Shown here one piece after another: positions 41,226 to 50,123 of a stretch of DNA of 64,000 nt (positions are counted from its first letter, which is position 1; each line of letters begins with the position of its first letter). Under the pieces are notes generated by a model, which made no database searches, was not told the origin of the DNA, and saw only the letters and a list, made by a program, of their open reading frames with translations. Source of the DNA: Fimbriimonadaceae bacterium. Its GTDB lineage: Bacteria > Armatimonadota > UBA10988. Position numbers and translations under genes: made by a program. Where the stretch lies: contig JADZEX010000020.1 of assembly GCA_020850355.1 (NCBI GenBank), positions 1 through 64,000 on the forward strand. The letters run 5' to 3'.

Positions 41226-42846
41226 AGCGGATCTCCTGGCCGATGGTGACGGTCGGCGCCAACTCGAAGTAGTCGCGGCAGTTGGCGGCGGTGACCCGGG
41301 TGCCGTTGATCTGGAGGTTGCGGAAGGTCACCTGCCCGGTGTTGTGCCCCGCCTGCGCCGCACCGAAGGGCGACTTGCCGGCGATCCCGGCAGTGCGGAC
41401 CGTGATGTTCTCGAACAGCACGTTGTCGAAAGCGGGTTGCGCACCGCGGGAGTCGACCGGCATCCGGAACAGCACGGGCAGGAACGGCACGTCGATGGTG
41501 GCGTTGCGGACCACCAGCCGACGCTTGCTGCCGCGGTCACCGAAGCAGTTGAAGACCTGCCGCCGGGTGTTGTTGGCGTGGAACGCGATCACCTCCAGGC
41601 CCTCCAGCCGGCAGTCGTCGGTCTCACCGCGGATCCAGACCGGCTCGGCGTTGGCCTGCTGCCAGACCGTGTAGTTGCGTACCTTGCCCTTGCCGCCGAG
41701 GTGCAGGTTGGTGTCGCAGGCCATCACGAAGCAGTCCTCGGCGACATAGCCGTCGAAGGGGTCGTCGAGCGGCAGATGAAGGTTGGGGCCGTCGGTGTTG
41801 CCGTGCCAGCCGCCGACCGCGGCGACGTCGCGGAGGGGAGCGCTGGAGCCGGTCAAGTGATTGTGCCGGTCGGCAAGCTGGATCCCTTCCAGGCGCAGGT
41901 TCTTGGCGGGCGTGTCTTTCCAGGGAATCCCCGACCAGCGGTTGCGCCAATCGGAGATGGTCCCCCGGCCGAAGATCCGGGGCATCTCTCCGACCGGCCG
42001 GAAGACGGCCGACCGGAAGTGCCCGAAGACGTACGCGCCGCCTGCCAGGTAGACCGCCTGCGCCTTGCCGACCACGACGTAGTGGTCGGGGTCGTCCGGG
42101 TTGAAGCGCTCCCACTGGTGCAGGCCGGGCGCGAAGTAGAGCAGCCTGGCCGCGGCCACCTGCTCCGCCGTGGGCAGCCGACCTGGCTGCACCAGCAGCG
42201 TCCCAGCCGCCTGCGGATCGGGCGCCGCGGCCTCGGGCGCGCGGGCGAACAGGAAGAGCGGGTTGCGGTAGCCCTCCAAGGCCCGCGGCGGCGCACCGCC
42301 GGCGATCGCAGCGACCGCCTCGGCAGCGTTCGGGACCACCGCGAACTTGGCCGGCCGCGGCAAGGTGAACCGGATGGTCGACCCGCTGACGCTGGCCGTG
42401 AGCCCCAGGCTGCGCGGTAGGATGGCGCAGCTTCGCAGCGGCAGGCTGAGGCCGTCGGGCGGCTGCAGCAGCCGCACTTCGACCTCGACCGGCCCGCCGG
42501 CGAAGTCGAACGCGGTCCACGAGTGGGCGTAGCAGTCGGCGTTCGCCGCCGCCGGCGGTGGCTCTTCGGAGTGGATGCCGAACAGCGGCACCTTGATGTA
42601 GAGCCCGTCCCGGTCACACCACTTGTCGGCCGGGCCGGCCTGCGACTCGTAGACGAAGGGCTGGAAGGCTTCGCCCTCGGCGCGCAGGGTCACCGCGTAG
42701 CTGGCCGACGCCGGGAGCTCCGGCGCCGGGGCTGGCCAGACGATTACCCGTGGCGGCGCCGCGGCCTGGGCCGGAGGACGCGGCGCCTGGAACACAACCA
42801 CCAGGGTGGCGGCCCCCAGGGCCGTCAACAAGCCGAGACGTCGCAT
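41218..42846 (-). CDS. Secreted right-handed beta-helix glycosidase-like protein
   Basis: This 542-residue protein starts at ATG 42846 with a signal segment (MRRLGLLTALGAATLVVV). An N-terminal beta-sandwich (about 35-200) precedes a pectin-lyase-like beta-helix (about 230-500). Coils there include FGRGTISDWRNRW, GIQLADRHNHL, DGYVAEDCFVMACDTNLHLG and NVLFENITVRTAGI. The arrangement resembles GH49 dextranases and GH28-type enzymes, where Asp residues in the helix coils catalyse hydrolysis. The DxxD pair in ACDTNLHL or CFVMACD could serve, but I cannot fix a family. It is part of the glycan-degrading content of this region. Confidence 0.75.
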   Translation of the reverse strand: MRRLGLLTALGAATLVVVFQAPRPPAQAAAPPRVIVWPAPAPELPASASYAVTLRAEGEAFQPFVYESQAGPADKWCDRDGLYIKVPLFGIHSEEPPPAAANADCYAHSWTAFDFAGGPVEVEVRLLQPPDGLSLPLRSCAILPRSLGLTASVSGSTIRFTLPRPAKFAVVPNAAEAVAAIAGGAPPRALEGYRNPLFLFARAPEAAAPDPQAAGTLLVQPGRLPTAEQVAAARLLYFAPGLHQWERFNPDDPDHYVVVGKAQAVYLAGGAYVFGHFRSAVFRPVGEMPRIFGRGTISDWRNRWSGIPWKDTPAKNLRLEGIQLADRHNHLTGSSAPLRDVAAVGGWHGNTDGPNLHLPLDDPFDGYVAEDCFVMACDTNLHLGGKGKVRNYTVWQQANAEPVWIRGETDDCRLEGLEVIAFHANNTRRQVFNCFGDRGSKRRLVVRNATIDVPFLPVLFRMPVDSRGAQPAFDNVLFENITVRTAGIAGKSPFGAAQAGHNTGQVTFRNLQINGTRVTAANCRDYFELAPTVTIGQEIRFD

Positions 42847-42869
42847 GGTCGCCCTCGTTGAGGGCGGCG

Positions 42870-43586
42870 TCAGCGGCGCTTCGCGACCACCCGTTCGAGG
42901 GCCTCGCAGAGCGTCTTGATGGTCTTGACGCGCGCCCAGTACTTGCAGTTGCCTTCGACCACCGTCCACGGGGCGTTGAGGGTGCTGGTGCGCACCAGCA
43001 TCTCCTCGACCGCCTCCTCGTACTGCGGCCACTTCTCGCGGTTGCGCCAGTCCTCTTCGGTCAGCTTATACCGCTTGTAAGCGATGCTGGCCCGCTCCTC
43101 GAAGCGACGCAGTTGCTCTTCCTGGCTGATGTGCAGCCAGAACTTGCAGACCACCATCCCAAAACTGGTGAGGTGCCGCTCGAACTCGTTGATCTCCTCG
43201 AAGGCTCGCTGCCACTCTTCTGGCTTCGCGAAGCCCTCGACGCGTTCGACCATCACCCGGCCGTACCAACTGCGGTCAAACACCGCGAGGTGACCGGCTT
43301 TCGGGATGTCGCGCCAGAAGCGCCAGAGGTACTGGTGCTCGCGCTCCTCGCCCTTCGGCGCGGCGTAGGCATGCACCGAGTAGCCGCGCGGGTCGAGCAC
43401 TTCGGTCAGACGCTTGATGTTGCCACCCTTGCCGGCGGCGTCCCAGCCCTCGTAGACAATCAGCGCCGGAATGCGCTGCTCGAACATCGCGAACTCGAGC
43501 TCGCGCAGCCGCAACTGGTACTTGCGGAGCTCGACCTCATAGTCGGTCTTCTCGAGGGTCAGGCTGAGATCGACTTGCTGCAGCAT
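42870..43586 (-). CDS. ppk2: Polyphosphate kinase 2 family protein (copy A)
   Basis: This 238-residue PPK2 protein uses polyphosphate to phosphorylate nucleoside mono- or diphosphates. Walker A is VYEGWDAAGKGGNIKRL. PRGYSVHAYAAP, the Walker B-like VFDRSWYGRVMVERVEG and the lid helix with RRFEERASIAYKRYKL also match. Single-domain PPK2s act on AMP, ADP or GDP according to class, and class cannot be settled by eye. It lies 12 bases downstream of a second PPK2 gene and is likely cotranscribed with it. The two proteins share about the same core but have different lids and termini. Confidence 0.93.
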   Translation of the reverse strand: MLQQVDLSLTLEKTDYEVELRKYQLRLRELEFAMFEQRIPALIVYEGWDAAGKGGNIKRLTEVLDPRGYSVHAYAAPKGEEREHQYLWRFWRDIPKAGHLAVFDRSWYGRVMVERVEGFAKPEEWQRAFEEINEFERHLTSFGMVVCKFWLHISQEEQLRRFEERASIAYKRYKLTEEDWRNREKWPQYEEAVEEMLVRTSTLNAPWTVVEGNCKYWARVKTIKTLCEALERVVAKRR

Positions 43587-43598
43587 CGTCGTCCCTCC

Positions 43599-44480
43599 TC
43601 ACTCGTCGTCGGCGGCGGGGGTGGCGGTCTTGGTCCGACGCCGCCGCGGGGCCGTCGTGACGGCGGCCGCCGGCGGGGGAGTGTCGGGTGGATCGAGCGC
43701 CGTGGCGTTCGGCGGCGGCACCGCCTCCTCCTCGGCCATCAGATCCGGGTCGGGTACCCCGCGGCGCAGCAGTTCCTGCTCAACCTGGTCGCAGATCGTC
43801 CGGAAGACCTTGACCTGGGCCCAGCGCAGGCAGGTGCTCTCGACGATGGTCCAGGGCGCCGCCGAGCGGCTGGTCTGGGCCAGCATCTCCTCGATGGCGA
43901 TCACGTATTTGTCGTACTGCTTGTGGTGCCGCCAGTCCTCGTCTTGGATCTTCCAGGCCAGGAAGGGGTCCTTCTCGCACTCTTTGAAGCGCTGCTTCTG
44001 CTCTTTCTTGCTGATGTGCAGGAAGAACTTGCTGATCACCATGCCATCGGCGGCGAGCTGCCGCTCGAACTCGCTGATCTGCAGCAGCGCGTCCTGCACC
44101 TCGCGCTCGGCCACCAGCTTGTCGATTCGCTCGACCAGCACGCGACCGTACCAACTGCGGTCGAAGATGCCGATGTGGCCGGAGGCCGGCAACTTCATCC
44201 AGAACCGCCACAGAAACGGCCGCAGCCGCTCGTCGGCCAACGGTGCCGAGATCGGATGCACCGCGAACCCGCGCGGGTCAAGGCGTTCGACCAGCCGGCT
44301 GATCAGCGTGCCTTTGCCGGCCGCGTCCCAGCCTTCGAACACCAGGCAGACGGGCACCCGCCCCTCGACGCAGCGGCGCTGGATCCGGCGGAGCCGGTTG
44401 ACGACGCCGTGCGGCCCGCCCATCGCCTCCTTGTACTCCGCCTTCGAGAGCTTCAGGGTCAGGTCGACAGCTTCGAGCAT
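43599..44480 (-). CDS. ppk2: Polyphosphate kinase 2 family protein (copy B) with basic C-terminal tail
   Basis: This 293-residue protein starts at ATG 44480, with purine-rich GGGAGG upstream on the minus strand. Walker A is VFEGWDAAGKGTLISRL, Walker B-like IFDRSWYGRVLVERID, and the lid region FKECEKDPFLAWKIQDEDW. It differs from copy A by a C-terminal extension of about 50 residues, rich in Pro and Ala and then Arg/Lys (APRRRRTKTATPA). The extension is probably disordered and could bind nucleic acid or polyphosphate. Tandem PPK2 paralogues may act in sequence (AMP to ADP to ATP) or form a hetero-oligomer; this is inference. Confidence 0.93.
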   Translation of the reverse strand: MLEAVDLTLKLSKAEYKEAMGGPHGVVNRLRRIQRRCVEGRVPVCLVFEGWDAAGKGTLISRLVERLDPRGFAVHPISAPLADERLRPFLWRFWMKLPASGHIGIFDRSWYGRVLVERIDKLVAEREVQDALLQISEFERQLAADGMVISKFFLHISKKEQKQRFKECEKDPFLAWKIQDEDWRHHKQYDKYVIAIEEMLAQTSRSAAPWTIVESTCLRWAQVKVFRTICDQVEQELLRRGVPDPDLMAEEEAVPPPNATALDPPDTPPPAAAVTTAPRRRRTKTATPAADDE

Positions 44481-44517
44481 CAGGACCTCCCTTCGTGACG
44501 CCGCCCCGGCCCCGTCG

Positions 44518-45816
44518 TCAGCCGCGCCAACGCGCGAAGACGTCGCGGCCATTGAAGCGAGCGGCGCCCAGTACCTCCTCGATCCGCAGCATCTGGTTGT
44601 ACTTCGCCAACCGCTCGCTGCGGGCGATCGAGCCGATCTTGATCTGCCCCGCCCCACTGGCGACTGCAAGGTCTGCCAGGAAACTATCTTCGGTCTCGCC
44701 ACTGCGCGCCGAGACCACGGCCGTGTAACCTGCCTCGCAGGCCGTGCGGCAGGCCTCGGCTGCTTCGCTCAAGGTGCCGATCTGGTTGACCTTCACCAAC
44801 ACGCTGTTAGCGACCTGCCCGGCGATGCCCCGCCGCAGCCGGGCGACGTTGGTGGCGAACAGGTCGTCGCCGATCAACTGCACGCGGTCGCCGAGCCGCT
44901 CGGTCAGCAGGCGCCAGCCGGCCCAGTCTTCTTCGGCCACGCCGTCCTCGATGCTCAGCACCGGGTAGGTCGCCACCCAGGCTTCGAGCGCCGCCACCAT
45001 CGCCGCGGCGTCGCGCTCAAAGCCCTCGGCCGCCAGACGGTAGGCGCCGTGCTTCCAGAAGTGGCTGCTGGCCACGTCGAGCGCGATCACGACCTGCTCA
45101 CCAGGCGCCAGGCGCGCCCGCCGGATGCCGTCGGTGACCACCCGCAGCCCGTCCTCGTTGCTCCGCAGGTTCGGCCCGAAACCGCCCTCGTCGGCCACCA
45201 ACTGGGTGTAGCCGACTTCCTCGCGCAGGATGTCGCGCACCGCGTAGTAGACCGCGTTGGTCCATTCCAAGGCCTCCGCCGTGGTGCGGGCGCCGATCGG
45301 GATCACCAGCACATCCTGAATATCGAGCTGGAACCCGGCGTGGTGGCCGCCTGACAGGATGTTGATCATCGGCAGCGGGCAACTCGGGGCGATGCCCGGG
45401 AAGAGCGTCTCGTTGAGGTGCTGCCACAGCGGCAACTCCCGCGCGGCCGCCGCGGCCCGCGCCACCGCCAGGCTCGCGGCCAGCACCGCGTTGGCTCCCA
45501 AGGCCGATTTGGTCGGCGTGCCGTCGAGCCGACAGAGGCGCTCATCGATGGCCGCCTGGTCACACGGATCGGCGCCCAACAGCCCATCGGCGATGGTCGT
45601 GCGAACGTTGCGCACGGCCGTCAGCACGCCTCGTCCGCGGTAGCGGTCGCGGTCGCCGTCGCGCAGTTCGAGCGCCTCGCTGGAGCCGGTCGAGGCGCCT
45701 GAGGGGACACTCGCCAGGCCACACTGCCCACCCTCGAGGTGGACCTCCGCCTCCACCGTCGGCCAGCCGCGGCTGTCCAGCACCTCCCGCGCCGTCACCG
45801 CGCTGATCCGCGCCAT
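44518..45816 (-). CDS. Enolase-family protein with substituted catalytic residues
   Basis: This 432-residue protein has full enolase architecture. The N-terminal loop is SGASTG (39-44). Metal ligands are D247 (ALDVAS), E290 (SIEDG) and D317 (IGDDLF). E210 is in VADEGGFGPN, and K342 in LVKVNQIGT is the general base. H159 is retained in GGHHAG. Two positions differ from enolases by my alignment to yeast numbering: the 'QEF' glutamate (E168) is Asp in DIQDVL, and the 'SHRSGET' histidine (H373) is Ala in SARSGET. It may be a divergent enolase or act on another 2-hydroxy-acid phosphate. ATG 45816 follows the APH stop by two bases, so the two are coupled. Confidence 0.88.
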   Translation of the reverse strand: MARISAVTAREVLDSRGWPTVEAEVHLEGGQCGLASVPSGASTGSSEALELRDGDRDRYRGRGVLTAVRNVRTTIADGLLGADPCDQAAIDERLCRLDGTPTKSALGANAVLAASLAVARAAAAARELPLWQHLNETLFPGIAPSCPLPMINILSGGHHAGFQLDIQDVLVIPIGARTTAEALEWTNAVYYAVRDILREEVGYTQLVADEGGFGPNLRSNEDGLRVVTDGIRRARLAPGEQVVIALDVASSHFWKHGAYRLAAEGFERDAAAMVAALEAWVATYPVLSIEDGVAEEDWAGWRLLTERLGDRVQLIGDDLFATNVARLRRGIAGQVANSVLVKVNQIGTLSEAAEACRTACEAGYTAVVSARSGETEDSFLADLAVASGAGQIKIGSIARSERLAKYNQMLRIEEVLGAARFNGRDVFARWRG

Positions 45817-45818
45817 CC

Positions 45819-46799
45819 TCAAACTCCTCGCGCCAGCCGCAGGACCTCTGCCAACTCGCTGACCTGTCCCAGCAGCAGCGGCCGCGCCAGACGCCGGACC
45901 CGCTCCTCGGTCTCGGCGTTAAGGTAACCCGCCGGAGACTTGCCGTCCACCCGCGCCAGCAACATCGCGCCAAGAAACGGCAGCCAGCCGCCCTCGTGCA
46001 CCCACGGATAGGCGCTGCGGTAGGCTTCCCAAGCCTCGCCGACCTGCGCCCAGGCGGCCGGCAGGCCGAGGTGCAGCGCCTTCAGGAGCAGGTGCGTGAA
46101 GAAGAAGCCGAGGTCGAACCGCGGGTCGCCCCGGTGCGCCACCTCGTGGTCCAAGAGCACCAGGTGGCTCTCGCAACAGAGCAGGTTCTTCGGGCTGAAG
46201 TCGCCATGGACAATCGTCTCGGGGGTCGCCTGCAGGCGCGCCACGAGCGGCTCGATCGACTCCGCCAGCGACGGGTGGCGCCTGGCGATCTCCCGCAGGT
46301 AGGGGTCCAGTCGCAACTGGTCGAAGACGGTCAGGTCGGCCAGCGCCGCCCGGATCGCCTCGTCGCGGCGACCGGCGGCGTGGACTCGGCCCAGCAGATC
46401 GCCGGCCCGTGCCGCGGCGCTGGGGCAGACCCGGCCGGCCAGCAACTCGTCCTTCCAGTTGACCGCCGCGCGGGGAGCGCGGGCCATGATGAAGACGTGT
46501 CGCTGGTGGCACTCCCAGACCACCGCCGGCACTTCCCCGGGGCGCAGCACCTGCTGCAGCCAGCGCTGACAGGTTGCCTCGCGGTGGATCCGGGTGACAT
46601 CGCTCCGCCAGTCGGCCGCGACGCGCAGTTTCGGCAGGGCGCGCTTCAGCACGAAGCCGACGCCATCCACCTCGACCGCCACCACATCGTTGGAGATCCC
46701 GCCGCCGAGGAGTTCCCAGGTGAACGGCTGCTCCGCCGTCAACAGTCCGGCGGCGAGCAGCAGGCTCCGCAGATCCGATTCGCTGAGTGCAGCATCCAC
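45819..46799 (-). CDS. Aminoglycoside phosphotransferase (APH) family small-molecule kinase
   Basis: This 326-residue protein starts at a GTG (46799). It has a nucleotide loop (ELLGGGISNDVVAVEV), Lys in GVGFVLKRALP, the catalytic loop IVHGDFSPKNLL (about 193-204) and the metal-binding LLDHEVAHRGDPRFDLGFF. These are standard for APH/choline-kinase-like enzymes that phosphorylate hydroxylated small molecules such as sugars, homoserine, ethanolamine or antibiotics. There is no resistance context. Pairing with an enolase-like protein suggests a small metabolic route in which a phosphorylated hydroxy-acid is dehydrated, but this is inference. Confidence 0.88.
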   Translation of the reverse strand: MDAALSESDLRSLLLAAGLLTAEQPFTWELLGGGISNDVVAVEVDGVGFVLKRALPKLRVAADWRSDVTRIHREATCQRWLQQVLRPGEVPAVVWECHQRHVFIMARAPRAAVNWKDELLAGRVCPSAAARAGDLLGRVHAAGRRDEAIRAALADLTVFDQLRLDPYLREIARRHPSLAESIEPLVARLQATPETIVHGDFSPKNLLCCESHLVLLDHEVAHRGDPRFDLGFFFTHLLLKALHLGLPAAWAQVGEAWEAYRSAYPWVHEGGWLPFLGAMLLARVDGKSPAGYLNAETEERVRRLARPLLLGQVSELAEVLRLARGV

Positions 46800-46818
46800 G
46801 GGGCGGGGCCTTCGGCAA

Positions 46819-47550
46819 TCAGCGCGGCATCCCTCCCGGTCGGGCCGTGAAGACCAGCCGCGGGGCGCCTGACTGGTAGGGCGTGCCGGCGAAGTCGCTG
46901 GCCCAGTCGGCGAGTTGCCAGCCGCTCGACCGCAGCAGGCGCTGCAGCTCGCCGGCGTCGATCTGCCGGTAACGGTCGACGCAATGCACCGGCACCTGGC
47001 CGGGGCTGCCGAAGGTGGTCACCTCCAGCAGGTCCTCGGCCTCCAGCGCCCAGTGCACCGTGGCGGTCACCGACCGCCCGGCCTGCACCACCGGCGGCAG
47101 CTCCAGCGGCGCGGGCAGGCCCGCCGCGGGCAGCGTCAGATCGCCGGCCAGCAGGCCTCCCGGCAGCAGCCGGGCGGCGGCCCAGGCGAGGAACTGCCGC
47201 TGCTCGCCGGTCGACCGCAGTAGCCGCAGGGCGTCCAGCGGCAGGGCCAGCAGGCCCACCTGCCGGTCCAGCGCCGGGGCCTGCAGGGAGGCCTGCCACA
47301 ACCGCGCCCGGGGCACCCGGCGGCGCGCGATGTGCAGCAGCGGCCGGGCCAGGTCCCAGCCGTAGAGCGGCTGCGCGAGGTCGTCGAGAACCGCCAGCAG
47401 ACGCCCGCCACCGCAGGCCGGCTCGGCCACCGGGCCGCCGCAACGCAACGCCAGGCGCCGGTAGTGGGCCGCCTCACCCTCGCGCAGGAGCTGCCCGTAG
47501 AGGCGCTCCCAGTGCCAGCCGAACTCCTCGTAGCGCCGCCCGGCAGTCAC
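46819..47550 (-). CDS. SAM-dependent methyltransferase
   Basis: This 243-residue protein starts at a GTG (47550) overlapping the stop of the upstream gene (GTGA). The SAM-binding motif I is VAEPACGGGRLLAVL, followed by the acidic-strand GWDLARPLL and a motif IV-like LLALPLDALRL. The second half has a beta region found in several class I methyltransferases (VHWALEAEDLLEVTTFG, then HCVDRYRQIDAGELQRLL). Substrate is unknown. The gene sits between a secreted glycosidase-like gene and the APH kinase on the same strand. Confidence 0.82.
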   Translation of the reverse strand: MTAGRRYEEFGWHWERLYGQLLREGEAAHYRRLALRCGGPVAEPACGGGRLLAVLDDLAQPLYGWDLARPLLHIARRRVPRARLWQASLQAPALDRQVGLLALPLDALRLLRSTGEQRQFLAWAAARLLPGGLLAGDLTLPAAGLPAPLELPPVVQAGRSVTATVHWALEAEDLLEVTTFGSPGQVPVHCVDRYRQIDAGELQRLLRSSGWQLADWASDFAGTPYQSGAPRLVFTARPGGMPR

Positions 47551-50078
47551 CGCGGCGGCGCCAGCAGCGCGATCACCACGGTCTGCCAGGGCGCCAGGCT
47601 CACCGTTCGCGGCGCCTCGGCATGACCCAGCACCGTGGCGTCGAAGGTCACCGTCGCAGTCGCCGTGGCGGCGCTGTTGTTGTGGACCGTGAAGTAGATC
47701 CGGCCAGTCTTGCCCGGCCCGAAGCGCTCGACGCTGATGGCGGCCGGCGCGACGCGGGCCCCGGTCACCGGCTGCCAGCCTTCTTCGGCAACCTGCCGGA
47801 TCTGCGGGATCCACTTGCGGAACGCCGCGCGGTCGCGGTTGTACCACTCCGGCTTGGTGAAGTAATGGTCCTCGGCGGCGTTGTGGCTGAACATCGACGG
47901 CAACATGCCGTAGGCCAGGGCTCGCTGGAAGTACCGCTCGACGAAGGGCCCGAAGTCGGCGAAGCTGGTGTTCTGCAGCAGCAGGTACGGCCGGGCGCCG
48001 CAGAGGCTGCGCTTGAAGCGCAGCGAGGCGTCGTCGTCGGGGCGGTACTGGCCCTCCCAAAGCCAGTTGGTTTCGGTCCCCATGATGTCGAAGTGGGCCG
48101 TCATGAAGCAGTAGCGGTGCGGCACGGCATTGGCGAACATCAGCTTGCCCAGCCCGTGCACGTCACGCGCCATCTGGTCGGCAAACTCGTTGATCGAGAA
48201 GGCCTTGTGCAGCACCGGGCGGTGGTCTTCGGTGGTGAAGGAGAGCGGTACGCTGGTGGCGGCCAGGTGCGCGGGCCGGAAGTTGAGCGCCGCGGTGACG
48301 TAGCCTTCGAGGCTGTCGAGGTACTCGCCATCGAGCGCTGGGCTGGTGCCCGGCCGATAGGCCGCCTTGGCAGCGTCGTTCCAGGCCAGGCGCGCCTGAC
48401 AGGGACCGTCGAGGTAGGGCGAGGGGTTCAGGCTGAACACCGCGCCGTTGCACCAGGGCTGGTTCTCGAAGCGCAGTTGCAGGTTGCCGGCCCGGTCGTG
48501 CATGCCCCCCTCGAGCGTCGCCTGCGCCCACTCGCGCGAGCGCGACTGCGGATCCGCCGCCTGCTTCTGGAGCAGCTCCAGCGCATTCGGGATGGTCCGC
48601 GGCAGGTCGGGCGGCATGCTCATCCAGTAGGTGCCCATCTCCGAGTAGCGGAACGTCAGCAGCCCGTGAGCCTCGTCCCAGGCTGTTTCGTCGTGGCCTT
48701 CCTTGAACTTGAACCCGAAGTCCTCCCAGCCCTGCACCAGGCTGGTCTTGGCAAAGGCCTGCCAGATGCCCTGGTCGGGCGTGCGGACCTGGTAGACCTC
48801 CGGCAGGATCTGCTGGTACCGTGCCAGGGCGCTGCGAAAGCCCCAGGCGGAGTCGCTCGGGAAGACCAGGATCCGGAACGGCGCCCGGCTCGGGAAGCGC
48901 TTCGTGATCGGAGTCAGCGCAAAGTCAGCCGAGAGGGTCAGCAGCTCCAACCCGGCCTGGTAGCCGGTGCGGAAGTGGTACGGCCGCTGCAGGTCGATCC
49001 CGATGTTGACCCCACCGGCCGGGCCGCTGACGTTGGCGAAGGGGTACATCGCCAGTTGGCCATTGGCGCCACACTCGATGCTCAACAGGTTGCTGTAGCT
49101 GCCGCGCCCGCTGATGGGCGTGTCGGTGGCGATGTCGGCGCCCCAGCGCAGGCCGGCGGCGCGTACCGGCAGGGCCAGCAGCAGCGTCACGGCCCGCTCG
49201 CCGCCGCGCAGATCACGCAACTCGCCGTCGATGGTCAGGTGAGTCGGCGCGGCGGTGACCTGGGTCGTCAGTTGCAGCCCCAGCTCGGCGCAGGTGCCGC
49301 CGGTGAAGTCGTGGTAGCCGCTGTCGGCCGCGACATCGCGGACCAGGAAGCCCGCCGCGGAGGTGCTCGCCTGGCTGCTGCCGCCGAGGCTGAGGCCGGT
49401 GACCCGTTGGTCCTGCAGCCGAACGCTCAACGGGCCGGCGCTGTGGCTGCTGCCGCCACTGGGGCCGGCTCCGCCGACGGGCTTCACCGCCACCCCATCG
49501 AGCAGCGCGGCGCCATCGGCGACGGTCAGCTCGGCCAGGCTGAAGTCATCGAACCAGACCTCGCCGGTATGTCCGCGGAACAGCCCGTAGACGCTGACGC
49601 TGCGGATCGGCCTGGCCGCTGTGATCAGCACCTGCCGCCGCTGCCAGCCGTGCGTGCCCACCTCGAAGGAGCTGATCTGCCCCCACAGCGGCGTGCCGTC
49701 GGTGAAGGTGAGATCGCAGTAAATGCTATAGTCGACATCGGCCGCGCCGCTGACGCCAACCGCCCGGCTCCAGCCGCTGACCGCCACCGGCAGGGGCTCG
49801 GTTTGGTTCAGAGTGACCACCTGCAGCACCCCGGCCCCGGGCCCGGCGGCGTCCGGGCGGACACAACGGGCGGCGTCGCCACCCTCGCGGCCCGCGCCGA
49901 CGGCCGCCGTGTAGCCGCCCTGGTAGGCGCCCCAACTGTCGATCCGCCCGTCGGCGGCGTTGAAGCCGGGGTTGGCCAGCTTGTTCAGTGCCGTGCTGTT
50001 GAAGCGCGCGTAGACCTCCGCGGCGGGCAGCGCCGACAGGGTCAGCGCAGCACACAGGGCAACGAACCAGGACCGCAT
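47547..50078 (-). CDS. Secreted multidomain glycosidase-like protein
   Basis: This 843-residue protein has a signal peptide (MRSWFVALCAALTLSALPAA). Residues about 30-185 form a carbohydrate-binding-module-like beta-sandwich (LANPGFNAADGRIDSWG, ending EVWFDDFSLAELTV). A galactose-mutarotase-like or super-sandwich region spans about 200-400. The C-terminal part (about 400-770) looks like a TIM barrel, with SPALDGEYLDSLEGY, LSFTTEDHRPVLHK and MGTETNWLWEG, each carrying acidic residues that could be catalytic. The last 70 residues are a beta domain. I cannot name a GH family. The 3' end overlaps the methyltransferase start. Confidence 0.75.
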   Translation of the reverse strand: MRSWFVALCAALTLSALPAAEVYARFNSTALNKLANPGFNAADGRIDSWGAYQGGYTAAVGAGREGGDAARCVRPDAAGPGAGVLQVVTLNQTEPLPVAVSGWSRAVGVSGAADVDYSIYCDLTFTDGTPLWGQISSFEVGTHGWQRRQVLITAARPIRSVSVYGLFRGHTGEVWFDDFSLAELTVADGAALLDGVAVKPVGGAGPSGGSSHSAGPLSVRLQDQRVTGLSLGGSSQASTSAAGFLVRDVAADSGYHDFTGGTCAELGLQLTTQVTAAPTHLTIDGELRDLRGGERAVTLLLALPVRAAGLRWGADIATDTPISGRGSYSNLLSIECGANGQLAMYPFANVSGPAGGVNIGIDLQRPYHFRTGYQAGLELLTLSADFALTPITKRFPSRAPFRILVFPSDSAWGFRSALARYQQILPEVYQVRTPDQGIWQAFAKTSLVQGWEDFGFKFKEGHDETAWDEAHGLLTFRYSEMGTYWMSMPPDLPRTIPNALELLQKQAADPQSRSREWAQATLEGGMHDRAGNLQLRFENQPWCNGAVFSLNPSPYLDGPCQARLAWNDAAKAAYRPGTSPALDGEYLDSLEGYVTAALNFRPAHLAATSVPLSFTTEDHRPVLHKAFSINEFADQMARDVHGLGKLMFANAVPHRYCFMTAHFDIMGTETNWLWEGQYRPDDDASLRFKRSLCGARPYLLLQNTSFADFGPFVERYFQRALAYGMLPSMFSHNAAEDHYFTKPEWYNRDRAAFRKWIPQIRQVAEEGWQPVTGARVAPAAISVERFGPGKTGRIYFTVHNNSAATATATVTFDATVLGHAEAPRTVSLAPWQTVVIALLAPPR

Positions 50079-50123
50079 GGTGCTCTCCACCGGCAGCTTC
50101 GCCAGACCGGCCCGACTCCTGCC

